Counted from the stretch's first letter, positions 27,694 through 36,869 are shown. The stretch is DNA of 64,000 bases from Nostoc sp. MG11 (GCF_014904695.1 NZ_JACXXN010000003.1:339405-403404), one strand, 5' to 3'. A program made the numbers and translations. The notes: generated from the sequence alone by a model not told the origin.

Positions 27694-28824
27694 ATGATAT
27701 TTGATTGGCTAATCATAGGGGCGGGATACTCAGCGTGTGTAATGGCTGAACGCATAGCAACTCAGCTTGGGCAAAGAGTCCTAATTGTAGAACAACGAGA
27801 TCACATTGGCGGCAATGCTTACGATTACTACAATGAGCATGGCATCCTAGTTCATAAATACGGGCCGCACATCTTTCATACTAAGTCAAAAAAAGTCTGG
27901 GATTATCTCTCCCAATTTACGGAATGGAGACACTACTATCATCATGTGCTTGGAGTAGTAGAAGGCAAGAAAGTTCCTATTCCTTTTAATTTAAATTCCC
28001 TCTATGCTCTTTTCCCGCCGAAATATGCAGAGAAGCTGGAAAATTTACTTTTAGAAAACTTTGGTTTTGGTGTTAAAGTACCCATTTTGAAACTGCGTGA
28101 GAGTACTAGCGGGGAATTAACTTTTCTAGCTGAATACATTTATGAAAATGTCTTTCTCCGCTACACCATGAAGCAATGGGGGGTGAAACCAGAAGAACTT
28201 GATCGCGGAGTCACAGGACGTGTTCCAGTTTACATCAGTCGGGATAATCGTTACTTTCAAGACCCCTACCAGGCTATGCCCAAGCTTGGTTATACCGAAA
28301 TGTTCCGTCGGATGTTGGCTCATCCCAATATTAAAGTATTGTTAAACACAGACTACCGCGAGATTATCAATGACGTTAAGTTTAATCGGATACTTTGTAC
28401 TGGGTCAATTGATACTTTCTTTGATTATATGTATGGAGAATTGCCGTATCGTAGCTTGCGCTTCCAGTTTGAAACTTTAGATCAGGAATCGTATCAAGAG
28501 GTTGGTACAGTTAATTACCCCAACGATTACGATATTACCCGGATCACTGAGCAAAAGTATTTATCAGGGCAAACTTCATCTAAAACTACTTTGGTGATGG
28601 AATATCCTCAAGCTTATGTACCAGGAAAAAACGATCCATACTATCCTATTCTCAATGAAGATAACCGTGATCGCCTGAGCTTATACCTCAAAGAAGTAGA
28701 AAAACTCAACGGAACTGTACTGTTTGCAGGGCGACTTGGAGATTATAAATACTACGACATGGATCACGCAGTGGCTAGAGCGCTGGGTTTATTTGAAAAA
28801 GAGATAGCTAATTCAATCTCATGA
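27694..28824 (+). CDS. glf: UDP-galactopyranose mutase
   Basis: 376 residues from ATG 27694, which has GGAG 8 nt upstream; the frame is open to a TTG at 27637 that lacks a good ribosome site. Flavin-binding N-terminus IIGAGYSACVMAERIA, GGNAYDYYNEHG, YGPHIFHT, then the substrate-site run RVPVYISRDNRYFQDPYQ (key Arg and Tyr), and C-terminal FAGRLGDYKYYDMDHA. UGM is a flavoenzyme that contracts UDP-galactopyranose to UDP-galactofuranose. Its stop overlaps the next gene as ATGA. Placement among glycosyltransferases and lipid genes suggests a galactofuranose-bearing product, or supply of that donor to the GTs on either side (inference). Confidence 0.92.
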   Translation: MIFDWLIIGAGYSACVMAERIATQLGQRVLIVEQRDHIGGNAYDYYNEHGILVHKYGPHIFHTKSKKVWDYLSQFTEWRHYYHHVLGVVEGKKVPIPFNLNSLYALFPPKYAEKLENLLLENFGFGVKVPILKLRESTSGELTFLAEYIYENVFLRYTMKQWGVKPEELDRGVTGRVPVYISRDNRYFQDPYQAMPKLGYTEMFRRMLAHPNIKVLLNTDYREIINDVKFNRILCTGSIDTFFDYMYGELPYRSLRFQFETLDQESYQEVGTVNYPNDYDITRITEQKYLSGQTSSKTTLVMEYPQAYVPGKNDPYYPILNEDNRDRLSLYLKEVEKLNGTVLFAGRLGDYKYYDMDHAVARALGLFEKEIANSIS

Positions 28825-29747
28825 AGGTAATGAAGGACAAATACAGCAGTACAATAACGCAACGCCTTGAGTGTTCGATTTGTCATTATCGCGTCGATCC
28901 AAATGATGAATCTGCATTTTCTACATTCCCTTGTAATGTCAGAGCCTTTATAGATGAAAAGTTCAAAGTTTGGCGATGTCCTGATTGCCAGACAATTCAT
29001 TGTCTAGATGTCGTCGATCTAGACCATTACTACGCAAAATTCCCTCTTTTTGAAGCTAAATTGACATGGATATATCAAGTTATCTATGGCAACTTATGCC
29101 GTCAGTTGACAAAGCATGGGTTTTCTAAAACTCACTCATTGCTTGATTATGGGTGTGGTGCTAACGGTCTGTTTGTAGAATATCTACGACAACGCGGCTT
29201 TGCCAATTGTCACGGTTATGATCCTTACGCACCAGAGGATGGTTTTGGTGATCCGACAACCTTACAGAGCGGGTCATTTGATTACATCTTGAGTCAAGAT
29301 GTCATCGAACATGTTGAAGATCCTCATGTTTTATTAAGCAAGTTAAACAGTCTGTTGTCACCTGGTGGTTATATTTTAATCGGTACACCCGACGCCGCTA
29401 ATCTCAACCTCAACCGACCAGACTTACCTGATGATTATAACTTTGTCCATGTCCCCTACCACCTTCATATATACACACGTGAATCCCTCGAATATTTAGG
29501 GCGTTGTCAAGGATGGGAGCCTATAGATTTCTTTGATCGGAGATTTGACGATACACCCTTATTTGGCTTCAATGGTCGAGCTATGAGCACGTATGTCAGC
29601 CTTTTTGACGGCTCAGTAGACACTGTTTTTGAGCCATTCAAACTAGGAAAAGCGTTGACCTCTTTTAAATTCCTCTTTTACGCTATTTTTGGCTATTGGC
29701 TCAGTTTTCATTCGGGGATGGCAATCATGTTCCGCAAAAGTATTTAA
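28821..29747 (+). CDS. Class I SAM-dependent methyltransferase with zinc-ribbon-like N-terminus
   Basis: 308 residues. The N-terminus has two Cys pairs, CSIC (about 18-21) and CPDC (about 52-55), plus a further Cys, like the zinc-ribbon start of several small-molecule methyltransferases. The SAM domain follows: motif I LLDYGCGANGLFVEYL, then DYILSQDVIEHV and LLSPGGYILIGTP. The tail is hydrophobic near 265-300. It is translationally coupled to glf (ATGA). It may methylate a sugar or the lipid head group; the target is unknown. Confidence 0.83.
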   Translation: MKVMKDKYSSTITQRLECSICHYRVDPNDESAFSTFPCNVRAFIDEKFKVWRCPDCQTIHCLDVVDLDHYYAKFPLFEAKLTWIYQVIYGNLCRQLTKHGFSKTHSLLDYGCGANGLFVEYLRQRGFANCHGYDPYAPEDGFGDPTTLQSGSFDYILSQDVIEHVEDPHVLLSKLNSLLSPGGYILIGTPDAANLNLNRPDLPDDYNFVHVPYHLHIYTRESLEYLGRCQGWEPIDFFDRRFDDTPLFGFNGRAMSTYVSLFDGSVDTVFEPFKLGKALTSFKFLFYAIFGYWLSFHSGMAIMFRKSI

Positions 29748-29777
29748 TCCAATTTTTATCGGAAATTATTTGTATTT

Positions 29778-31007
29778 ATGGAAACAACGCAATCACCCTC
29801 ATCTTCAGAAAAAAAGTTTTTGATTAATGTTGTAACCGCATGGTATGGTGGAGCACATTATGCTATTTACTATGCAATCCGTTCAATAGTTGAACAACAA
29901 CAATTACCCTGGGAAATCAGGATTACTGATGTAGATGAACTAGTAGCAAGCCTTGCTCAACAACAAAAGATAGTGGATATCTATAAGCTGCTAACGGGAT
30001 TTACAGGCGGCGAGTTGTATAACCGGATGCTCAAAAGCGGTTGGACATGGCTTTATCCGCTAATCTTAGGGCTAGATAAACTACTTTTTAAGCTGAATTA
30101 CGATGCTGGTGTCGAGTTCTTTGCAGAATATTGGCGTCAGCAACAGCCAGATTTGGTTATATCTTTATTACCTTTGTATAACAAAGGACTATGGGACAGT
30201 TTACAGAAGGGTAAACCAGATACCCCTTTAGTAACTGTTTGTGTGGATTTTGCCGATTCGCCGCCTGGTTTTTATATAGAACCAGAAACCGGAAATTATA
30301 TTGTTTGTGCAACTGAAAAAGCAGTCGAGCAAGCTACTTCCTTGGGAGTGCAACCAGAGCGAATTATCAAAACTTCTGGACTGATTATTAACCCGCGTTT
30401 TTATGAACCGATTTCAGGCGAACGCCGCACTGAAAGAGAACGTTTAGGTTTAGATCCAGACTGTCTGACAGGGATTGTATTATTCGGGGGTTTTGGCTCG
30501 AAAGCAATGCTAGAAATTGCCAAACGTCTAGAGTGCTTTCAACAAAAACTACAACTAATATTTATTTGCGGACGCAATGAACAATTAGCTGTAACTCTAC
30601 GCGAAAGTCAGGGTCTGCAAAAGAGGTTTGTCACCAGCTTTACTCAAGACATTCCTTACTATATGCACCTTGCCGATTTTTTTATTGGTAAACCAGGCCC
30701 AGGTTCTATCAGCGAGGCACTAGCGATGAAATTACCAGTAATAGTGGAACGTAATGCTGCTACACTACCACAAGAACGATACAACACCGAATGGATTCAA
30801 CAGCAAAATGTCGGTCTAGTAATTAACAGTTTTCGGAATGTTGATCAGGCTGTTGAAAAGTTTCTTCAGCCGGAAAATTTTGCTCAGTATCGTGCAAATG
30901 TTGCCGCTGTGAACAATCAAGCTGTGTTTGAAATTCCTGGTATTTTGCAGGATATTCTCACTACTAACGCTCAAACAACATCCACAGAATTACTCCAGCA
31001 GAGGTAG
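29778..31007 (+). CDS. Glycosyltransferase, MGDG-synthase-like, copy 2
   Basis: 409 residues. It has the same GT-B plan as the 23.9-kb enzyme: N-terminal VVTAWYGGAHYAIYYAIRSI, PDLVISLLPLYNK, CVDFADSPPGFY, and donor-side FFIGKPGPGSISEALAMKLP. The acceptor loop GGAHYA replaces GAGHRS of copy 1, so the acceptor may differ. It is nearly identical to copy 3 (31183-32412) through the middle and C-terminal half. Nucleotides 30251-30697 match 31656-32102 with no difference that I can see. It follows the methyltransferase by 30 bp. Confidence 0.8.
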   Translation: METTQSPSSSEKKFLINVVTAWYGGAHYAIYYAIRSIVEQQQLPWEIRITDVDELVASLAQQQKIVDIYKLLTGFTGGELYNRMLKSGWTWLYPLILGLDKLLFKLNYDAGVEFFAEYWRQQQPDLVISLLPLYNKGLWDSLQKGKPDTPLVTVCVDFADSPPGFYIEPETGNYIVCATEKAVEQATSLGVQPERIIKTSGLIINPRFYEPISGERRTERERLGLDPDCLTGIVLFGGFGSKAMLEIAKRLECFQQKLQLIFICGRNEQLAVTLRESQGLQKRFVTSFTQDIPYYMHLADFFIGKPGPGSISEALAMKLPVIVERNAATLPQERYNTEWIQQQNVGLVINSFRNVDQAVEKFLQPENFAQYRANVAAVNNQAVFEIPGILQDILTTNAQTTSTELLQQR

Positions 31008-31020
31008 TGACAGCGATGAA

Positions 31021-31140
31021 TTCAGTCGAGCCAATAATAAAATTTTAGTTTTAGAGTAAGGGACTTTTCTTTATAAAGAAAAGATCACTGTGGTTTAGGC
31101 GCTGGGATTATTTGAGAAAGAAATAGCGAATATAAATTCA
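31021..31140 (+). pseudogene. Fused remnants of GMC oxidoreductase and glf copies
   Basis: Positions about 31038-31084 match the start region of the GMC gene (26089-26131): AAAATTTTAGTTTTAGAG is exact, then ACTTTTCTT and TAAAGAAAA. Positions about 31085-31134 match the 3' end of glf (28760-28813): GATCAC, GCGCTGGG and ATTTGARAAAGARATAGC. The two pieces are joined directly and hold stops. They show that a GMC-glf copy once lay between the two GT genes and was deleted. Confidence 0.7.
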
Positions 31141-31182
31141 AAAAAATCACATTTGCTAAACAACACCCCATAAAGAAGACTA

Positions 31183-32412
31183 ATGAAAACATTCTCATCG
31201 CGATCGCATCCTAACAAAAAGATTCAGATTAATGTTGTAACCGCATGGTATGGTGGAGCGCATTACGCCACCTATCATGCAATACGTGCAATAGTTGAGC
31301 AGCAAAAACTACCTTGGGAACTTAGAGTTACTGATGTAGACGAATTAGTAGAAAGCCTCACAAAACAACAAAAGATAGTGGATATCTATAAGCTCCTATC
31401 AGGAGTTACAGGCGGCGAGTTGTATAACAGGATGCTCAAAAGCGGTTGGACATGGCTTCACCCGCTAATCTTATGGCTGGATAAACTACTTTTTAAGCTG
31501 AATTACGATGCTGGTGTCGAGTTCTTTGCAGAATATTGGCGTCAGCAACAGCCAGATTTGGTTATATCTTTATTACCTTTGTATAACAAAGGGCTATGGG
31601 ACAGTTTGCAGAAGGGTAAACCAGACACCCCTCTAGTAACCGTTTGTGTGGATCTTGCCGATTCGCCGCCTGGTTTTTATATAGAACCAGAAACCGGAAA
31701 TTATATTGTTTGTGCAACTGAAAAAGCAGTCGAGCAAGCTACTTCCTTGGGAGTGCAACCAGAGCGAATTATCAAAACTTCTGGACTGATTATTAACCCG
31801 CGTTTTTATGAACCGATTTCAGGCGAACGCCGCACTGAAAGAGAACGTTTAGGTTTAGATCCAGACTGTCTGACAGGGATTGTATTATTCGGGGGTTTTG
31901 GCTCGAAAGCAATGCTAGAAATTGCCAAACGTCTAGAGTGCTTTCAACAAAAACTACAACTAATATTTATTTGCGGACGCAATGAACAATTAGCTGTAAC
32001 TCTACGCGAAAGTCAGGGTCTGCAAAAGAGGTTTGTCACCAGCTTTACTCAAGACATTCCTTACTATATGCACCTTGCCGATTTTTTTATTGGTAAACCA
32101 GGTGGTATTAGTATTAGCGAAGCGTTGGCAATGAAATTACCAATGATTGTGCAACGTAATGCAGCTACATTAATTAATGAACGATACAACATCGAATGGA
32201 TTCAACAGAAAAAGGTCGGTCTAGTAATTAATAGTTTTCGGAATGTTGATCAGGCTGTTGAAAAGTTTCTTCAGCCGGAAAACTTTGCTCAGTATCGTGC
32301 AAATGTCGCCGCTGTGAACAATCAAGCCGTGTTTGAAATTCCTGAGATTGTGCAGAATATTCTCACTACTAACGCTCAAACAACAGCCACAGAATTACTC
32401 CAGCAGAGGTAG
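31183..32412 (+). CDS. Glycosyltransferase, MGDG-synthase-like, copy 3
   Basis: 409 residues. It is a close paralogue of the 29.8-kb enzyme, with the same motifs (WYGGAHYATYHAIRAI, PDLVISLLPLYNK, DLADSPPGFY, FFIGKPGGISISEALAMKLP). The sequences differ mainly at the N-terminal 75 residues and in a patch just after FIGKPG, which contacts the donor nucleotide-sugar in related enzymes. This patch (GGISISEALAMKLPMIVQRN against GPGSISEALAMKLPVIVERN) could tune donor choice. The tail again matches copy 2 closely. The MFS gene follows 8 bp later. Confidence 0.8.
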   Translation: MKTFSSRSHPNKKIQINVVTAWYGGAHYATYHAIRAIVEQQKLPWELRVTDVDELVESLTKQQKIVDIYKLLSGVTGGELYNRMLKSGWTWLHPLILWLDKLLFKLNYDAGVEFFAEYWRQQQPDLVISLLPLYNKGLWDSLQKGKPDTPLVTVCVDLADSPPGFYIEPETGNYIVCATEKAVEQATSLGVQPERIIKTSGLIINPRFYEPISGERRTERERLGLDPDCLTGIVLFGGFGSKAMLEIAKRLECFQQKLQLIFICGRNEQLAVTLRESQGLQKRFVTSFTQDIPYYMHLADFFIGKPGGISISEALAMKLPMIVQRNAATLINERYNIEWIQQKKVGLVINSFRNVDQAVEKFLQPENFAQYRANVAAVNNQAVFEIPEIVQNILTTNAQTTATELLQQR

Positions 32413-32420
32413 TAACAGCG

Positions 32421-33980
32421 ATGAATCAAGGTCGTGTGAAAGTAATCACGCTGGGGGCAATGTGTTTTGCACTGTTTATGACCAATCTCGACGACACGGT
32501 TATGAATGTGGCACTTCCCAAAATTCAGATAAGTTTGGGTTCTGGTGTGTCGGGATTGCAGTGGATTCTCAACGCCTACACCTTGCCTGCCGCTAGTCTA
32601 GTCTTGACGAGTGGGACATTAGGCGATATTTACGGGCGCAAGCGAGTTTTTCTTGCAGGATTAGTCATTTTCACGATCGCTTCTATAGTTTGTGGTCTTG
32701 CTCCCAATCTAAATATTTTGATTGCTGGGCGAATTCTTCAGGGAATTGGTGCTGCTGCCTTAATTCCAACTTCTCTGTCTATCCTCACTCATACATTTCC
32801 TAAGCCAAAGGAACAAGCTAAAGCCATCGGTATCTGGTCTGCGGTGTCAGGACTTGCCCTAGTTGCGGGCCCTTTGGTGGGCGGACTGCTAGTGGATAGT
32901 TTCGGTTGGCAGAGTATTTTCTTTCTGAATGTGCCACTCGGTGCGATCGCCTTTGGCATATCTTCCCGTGTTGTTCAAGAAGTGATCAATCCGAAAAAAC
33001 AAAGTCTTGATTTGCCAGGTTTGGTACTCAGTATCATCTTTTTAAGCTCGCTCATCTATGCACTGACCGAGGGCAATAACGGAATATGGCGATCGCCACT
33101 CATTGTGTTGCTGCTGACAATTGCTGGACTTAGTTTTCTCGCATTTTTGTTTGTTGAGTCTCGCAGCAGCCATCCGATGCTGCCACTAACTTTATTTCGC
33201 AATCCAACCTTTGCTGTAGTCAATTTCGTCTCGATTTTGGTCTTTTTCACCATCATCAGTTTGCTATTCATTTTCAGCTTATTCTTGCAGCAAGTGCAGG
33301 GGTACTCGGCAGGGGCAGCAGGTATACGCTTCTTGCCAATGAATGCAGCTTTTGTGATTGCATCGCTCTTTTCGGGATGGTTTGCGGCTCGCCTTGGGTG
33401 GCGCTTTGCCATTACGACGGGACTGATATTGGCAAGTATAGCGACATTTTTATTTATCCAAATCAATGTCGATACCGAGTATGGAGCAATATTATTGAGC
33501 CTTGTGCTCTCAGGCTTCGGCAGTGGCTTGACACTCGCACCTTTAGTAACAGTAGCTTTGAATTCAGCACCCTCTAGCAAAGCAGGAATTGCCTCAGCAG
33601 TACTCAACATGAGTACTCGACTAGGTGGTGTTTTAGGAATTGCTATACAAGGAACGATTCTTACACAATGGCTGACTTCAGACTTGAAGCGATCGCTAAT
33701 GTCTTGGAACTTACCTTCTAACCTTCAAGAGCGACTAATCGCTGATGCTTTGCACGGTGGGGCTAAAGTTCCTAGTGACCTCCCAACTAATATTTCTTTG
33801 CTTACTTGGAATCAAGCATTTGGCAATGCCTTTGTTTCAGGGCTTCACGCTGCGGTATTAGTAGCAAGTATTGCTCTTTTCGTTGGAGCAATATTAATTA
33901 TGGTCTTTGTTCCATCGACTTTTAATCAATCTGTTAATCACTCTTCTATTTCTAAAAAACGAGAACGACAGAGAGGTTAG
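32421..33980 (+). CDS. MFS exporter, DHA2 (EmrB/QacA) type, about 14 membrane segments
   Basis: 519 residues. The N-terminus shows the DHA2 hallmark LDDTVMNVALPKIQ with acidic residues in TM1, the motif A loop GDIYGRKRV between TM2 and TM3, and GPLVGGLL in TM5. About 14 hydrophobic segments span the protein, the usual number for this drug:H+ antiporter family. It starts 8 bp after the third GT gene and therefore belongs to the operon. A role in product export or self-resistance is the natural inference. Confidence 0.88.
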   Translation: MNQGRVKVITLGAMCFALFMTNLDDTVMNVALPKIQISLGSGVSGLQWILNAYTLPAASLVLTSGTLGDIYGRKRVFLAGLVIFTIASIVCGLAPNLNILIAGRILQGIGAAALIPTSLSILTHTFPKPKEQAKAIGIWSAVSGLALVAGPLVGGLLVDSFGWQSIFFLNVPLGAIAFGISSRVVQEVINPKKQSLDLPGLVLSIIFLSSLIYALTEGNNGIWRSPLIVLLLTIAGLSFLAFLFVESRSSHPMLPLTLFRNPTFAVVNFVSILVFFTIISLLFIFSLFLQQVQGYSAGAAGIRFLPMNAAFVIASLFSGWFAARLGWRFAITTGLILASIATFLFIQINVDTEYGAILLSLVLSGFGSGLTLAPLVTVALNSAPSSKAGIASAVLNMSTRLGGVLGIAIQGTILTQWLTSDLKRSLMSWNLPSNLQERLIADALHGGAKVPSDLPTNISLLTWNQAFGNAFVSGLHAAVLVASIALFVGAILIMVFVPSTFNQSVNHSSISKKRERQRG

Positions 33981-34075
33981 ATGTATAAAGATTTTCCACT
34001 CAACGTAAATTACGCTCCATTAGCAAATTGTATTTCCAAAAAATTCAAATCATTGAAACTTAGAGGTAAAACAAA

Positions 34076-36334
34076 ATGGAAGATTTCAAATTTATTGTCT
34101 CACTATTTACCCCTGGCAGTGATCTAGCTACAGGAGACCCTAATTCAGAGTTTGAAGCCGTTTTTGCACGTGCTGGCAACGATGTTATTTACGCTTACGA
34201 TCCTGGAGCAAACAATAATCAAAAACGAAATATTGATTTTCTCTTTGGTGACATATTTGATAACTCACAAGCAGAGTATGAAATCATTGTAAATATTCAG
34301 AATAACCAACAAGGTGGTAATCCATTACTTATCCTAGATAGGGATATACCATCAATAGGGGCAGATAGATTTGTTCTTGGCGATGAGAATCGACCCTACT
34401 ATACAGATAATAGCGGTATCTCAGATTCTTTAATAAAAAAGAACTTTCTTGGTTTAAACGAGTTCGCCGTAATTTATGATTTCAGCCCTGCTCAAGATAC
34501 CTTACAACTCAATGGGAAACCGGAAGATTATCGAATAGTAGAAATTAATGGATTAAAGGTTGAAGGAATCGCACAACCTTTTTTCGGAGAGGCGATCTTT
34601 TCGCTACAACAGGGAAAACCTGATTTGGTTGCTTATGTAATCTCGAAGCCAGAAGTTGATTTAAATATAAATGACAAATATTTCAGATTTGTAGGTGAAA
34701 AACCACAAACAAAACCAAGTATCAAGAAGGTTGGTCAATTAGGGACTACTGGTATAGATTTCAGCCTTGCTGCTGCTACAGATAGTTCAGGCAATGTTTT
34801 CATAACAGGATCTACTAGTGGATCTTTGCAAGGAACTAATAAAGGTTCTACAGATGTCTGGGTAGCTAAATATGACAATAAAGGCAAGCAGTCATGGCTT
34901 AAGCAAATTGGCTCTGCTGGTGCTGAGTCAGCCTATGCCGTCGTTACAGATAGTCAGGGTAACTTCTACCTCGCAGGACTCACGGGAGGCAATTTGTTTT
35001 CCACTAAAGAGTCAGAAACTCAGGATGCTTGGGTAGCTAAATATGACAGCAATGGCAATGTTTTGTGGAGTCAGCAGATTGGAGTTAAATCGACTGGAGG
35101 TTATTCTAATAGTGCTTTTGGACTCGATGTAGATAATGCAGGCAATGTTTACGTATCGGGATTAGCAATTAAGGAAAATACCAGAAAAGACATCTTCAAT
35201 TTTAATGTTCAAGATGATTCTTGGGTGACGAAGTTCGACAGCAGTGGCAACAAGCAGTGGTTTACAGAAGTTGGAAGTTTCTTCTTCGATGAATGTTATG
35301 ACGTAGCCGTCGATAATGAAGGTAACTCTTACCTTACAGGATGGACTCAGGGCTTAGTAAAAGAGTCAGACCCATCACGGCAACTTTCAAAATACGATGC
35401 CTGGTTAACGAAGGTGAACCCTACTGGTGAAGTGCAGTGGATTCAACAGTTTGGAAGTAAAAATGAAGGTCTTGATTTTTCATGGGCTGTTGACACTGAT
35501 AGTAAGGGCAATATCTACACTACAGGATGGACAACAGGCGAGTTAGGAACAAAGGACAAAAAAAGTAGTAAATCCGAGTCTTACGATATTTGGCTGACCA
35601 AATTTAGCCCAGATGGGACTCAGCAGTGGGCTAAACAGTTTGGCTCAAAAGGTGACGATGGCACCTTTTTATCCGACATGGAAATCGATTCACAAGACAA
35701 TATCTTCTTAACAGGATATACCAACAATAAATTAGGAAAAGGCACTAAAGACTCATCTTATAACGCCTGGGTAGCAAAGTTTGACACCGAAGGTAGCAAT
35801 AAGTGGATTCAACAGTTTGGTAGCAAAAACAATCTCGATTACCCTACAGGTCTTAGTGTTGATAGCTCTGATAAGCTTTATGTAACTGGATTTACTGAAG
35901 GCTTTCTAGGAAGCAGTAGTGCGGGAGCTAACGGCGCAGGTGTGGATGGTTGGTTAGCTGAATTGGATGCGAACAAAGGAAACTTGAAAAAATTTACTGG
36001 TAATGCTAAGGATATCATTAGCGTTCAAGATCCTACTGGAACCCCTGTTACTGATATAAGTACTGAGCTTGTAACTGACGAGAAACTCCCCGCTGGAGAT
36101 AATCGCATTAACCCTGCTGCGGGGATTAGCATTAATAGCACTAACTCTACTTCGGCGAGAAGTGCTAGCGCTAGCACTAACACTACACTCAACTATGGAC
36201 AAATCGTTTCTGGCCTTGCGGACATATTTGACTCTAATGCTAAAAACTCTTTCACTACAGCTTTGTCTGAAGGAGTTGCTAGTGGTAACGCCCCCTTCCT
36301 CAATAGTAATGATTTGAACTTTTTGCAATCGTAA
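34076..36334 (+). CDS. CylK/BrtB-like alkylating enzyme, Ca-binding N-terminus plus SBBP beta-propeller
   Basis: 752 residues. The N-terminal part (1-210) has RTX-like calcium-site strings (AGNDVIYAYDPG, FLFGDIFDN, DRFVLGDENRPYYTDN). From about 218 to 640 the protein has seven repeats of roughly 60 residues with the SBBP pattern D-x-x-G-N-x-Y-x-x-G-x-T-x-G and then D-x-W-V-x-K-x-D-x-x-G-x-x-x-W-x-x-Q-x-G, i.e. a seven-bladed propeller. The C-terminal 110 residues are Ser/Thr/Asn-rich. CylK and BrtB share exactly this unusual two-part build; CylK displaces alkyl chloride by a resorcinol carbon and BrtB by a carboxylate. Co-occurrence with a CylC-like gene supports the assignment. Plain SBBP proteins of other function are the alternative. 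No signal peptide is seen. Confidence 0.77.
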   Translation: MEDFKFIVSLFTPGSDLATGDPNSEFEAVFARAGNDVIYAYDPGANNNQKRNIDFLFGDIFDNSQAEYEIIVNIQNNQQGGNPLLILDRDIPSIGADRFVLGDENRPYYTDNSGISDSLIKKNFLGLNEFAVIYDFSPAQDTLQLNGKPEDYRIVEINGLKVEGIAQPFFGEAIFSLQQGKPDLVAYVISKPEVDLNINDKYFRFVGEKPQTKPSIKKVGQLGTTGIDFSLAAATDSSGNVFITGSTSGSLQGTNKGSTDVWVAKYDNKGKQSWLKQIGSAGAESAYAVVTDSQGNFYLAGLTGGNLFSTKESETQDAWVAKYDSNGNVLWSQQIGVKSTGGYSNSAFGLDVDNAGNVYVSGLAIKENTRKDIFNFNVQDDSWVTKFDSSGNKQWFTEVGSFFFDECYDVAVDNEGNSYLTGWTQGLVKESDPSRQLSKYDAWLTKVNPTGEVQWIQQFGSKNEGLDFSWAVDTDSKGNIYTTGWTTGELGTKDKKSSKSESYDIWLTKFSPDGTQQWAKQFGSKGDDGTFLSDMEIDSQDNIFLTGYTNNKLGKGTKDSSYNAWVAKFDTEGSNKWIQQFGSKNNLDYPTGLSVDSSDKLYVTGFTEGFLGSSSAGANGAGVDGWLAELDANKGNLKKFTGNAKDIISVQDPTGTPVTDISTELVTDEKLPAGDNRINPAAGISINSTNSTSARSASASTNTTLNYGQIVSGLADIFDSNAKNSFTTALSEGVASGNAPFLNSNDLNFLQS

Positions 36335-36869
36335 ATTTTGGGTGGCGCGTTAGAGAGGTGTGAGATAAACAGTTATATCATGCCAAGTCTAAGGCTTAGA
36401 AAATAACCCAGAACTTTATATATGGTAAATGACACACGGTTATTTTCCTAATGTTCAATAGTTCTGAGGATGTCGTCAGCGATAGAGTAGATAGTAATCA
36501 TTTTCCCCTCAGAGCCGATCTCAAGAGGGGATTTTGTTTTGTATTCTTGTGTTGGATATTTGTTTAATTGCAAGTCACTAAAAGATAGTATTTTGTCATA
36601 AGTAGCTAGGCGTAAATAAATTAAAGCTTATAGTTGGGACTTTAATCCTGATAATCCTTGTTTTGAGCGATAAATCGCTCACTACGAACTAGAATTTTAT
36701 TTTATGTCTAATTATGCCTACCTACTTACTGTTCGCCTTGATTCCGTTGTAAAGTATCTCTGAGATTTTTTTCTTTGCTCAGAATGACCAGCAATCATAA
36801 CTTGATATCATTTAAAAAGTAAGTAGTTTAAGCAAATCAATACTCCAATTATAAAATTTTAAATTAGGT
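36335..36869. other. Intergenic region after the biosynthetic run
   Basis: 535 bp without a gene. It contains the terminator described separately at 36505-36540. The rest is A/T-rich and should hold the helicase promoter; no clear operator is visible. Confidence 0.6.
36505..36540 (+). terminator. Rho-independent terminator-like hairpin
   Basis: CCCCTC (36505-36510) pairs with GAGGGG (36525-36530), with GATC-containing loop sequence, followed by ATTTTGTTTT. It lies 170 bp past the CylK-like stop and is the natural end of the biosynthetic transcript. Confidence 0.7.

Noticed and set aside
33056-33610. 184-residue minus-strand frame opposite the MFS gene
   Set aside because: Basic, Lys/Thr-rich antisense shadow of a clear 14-segment transporter.
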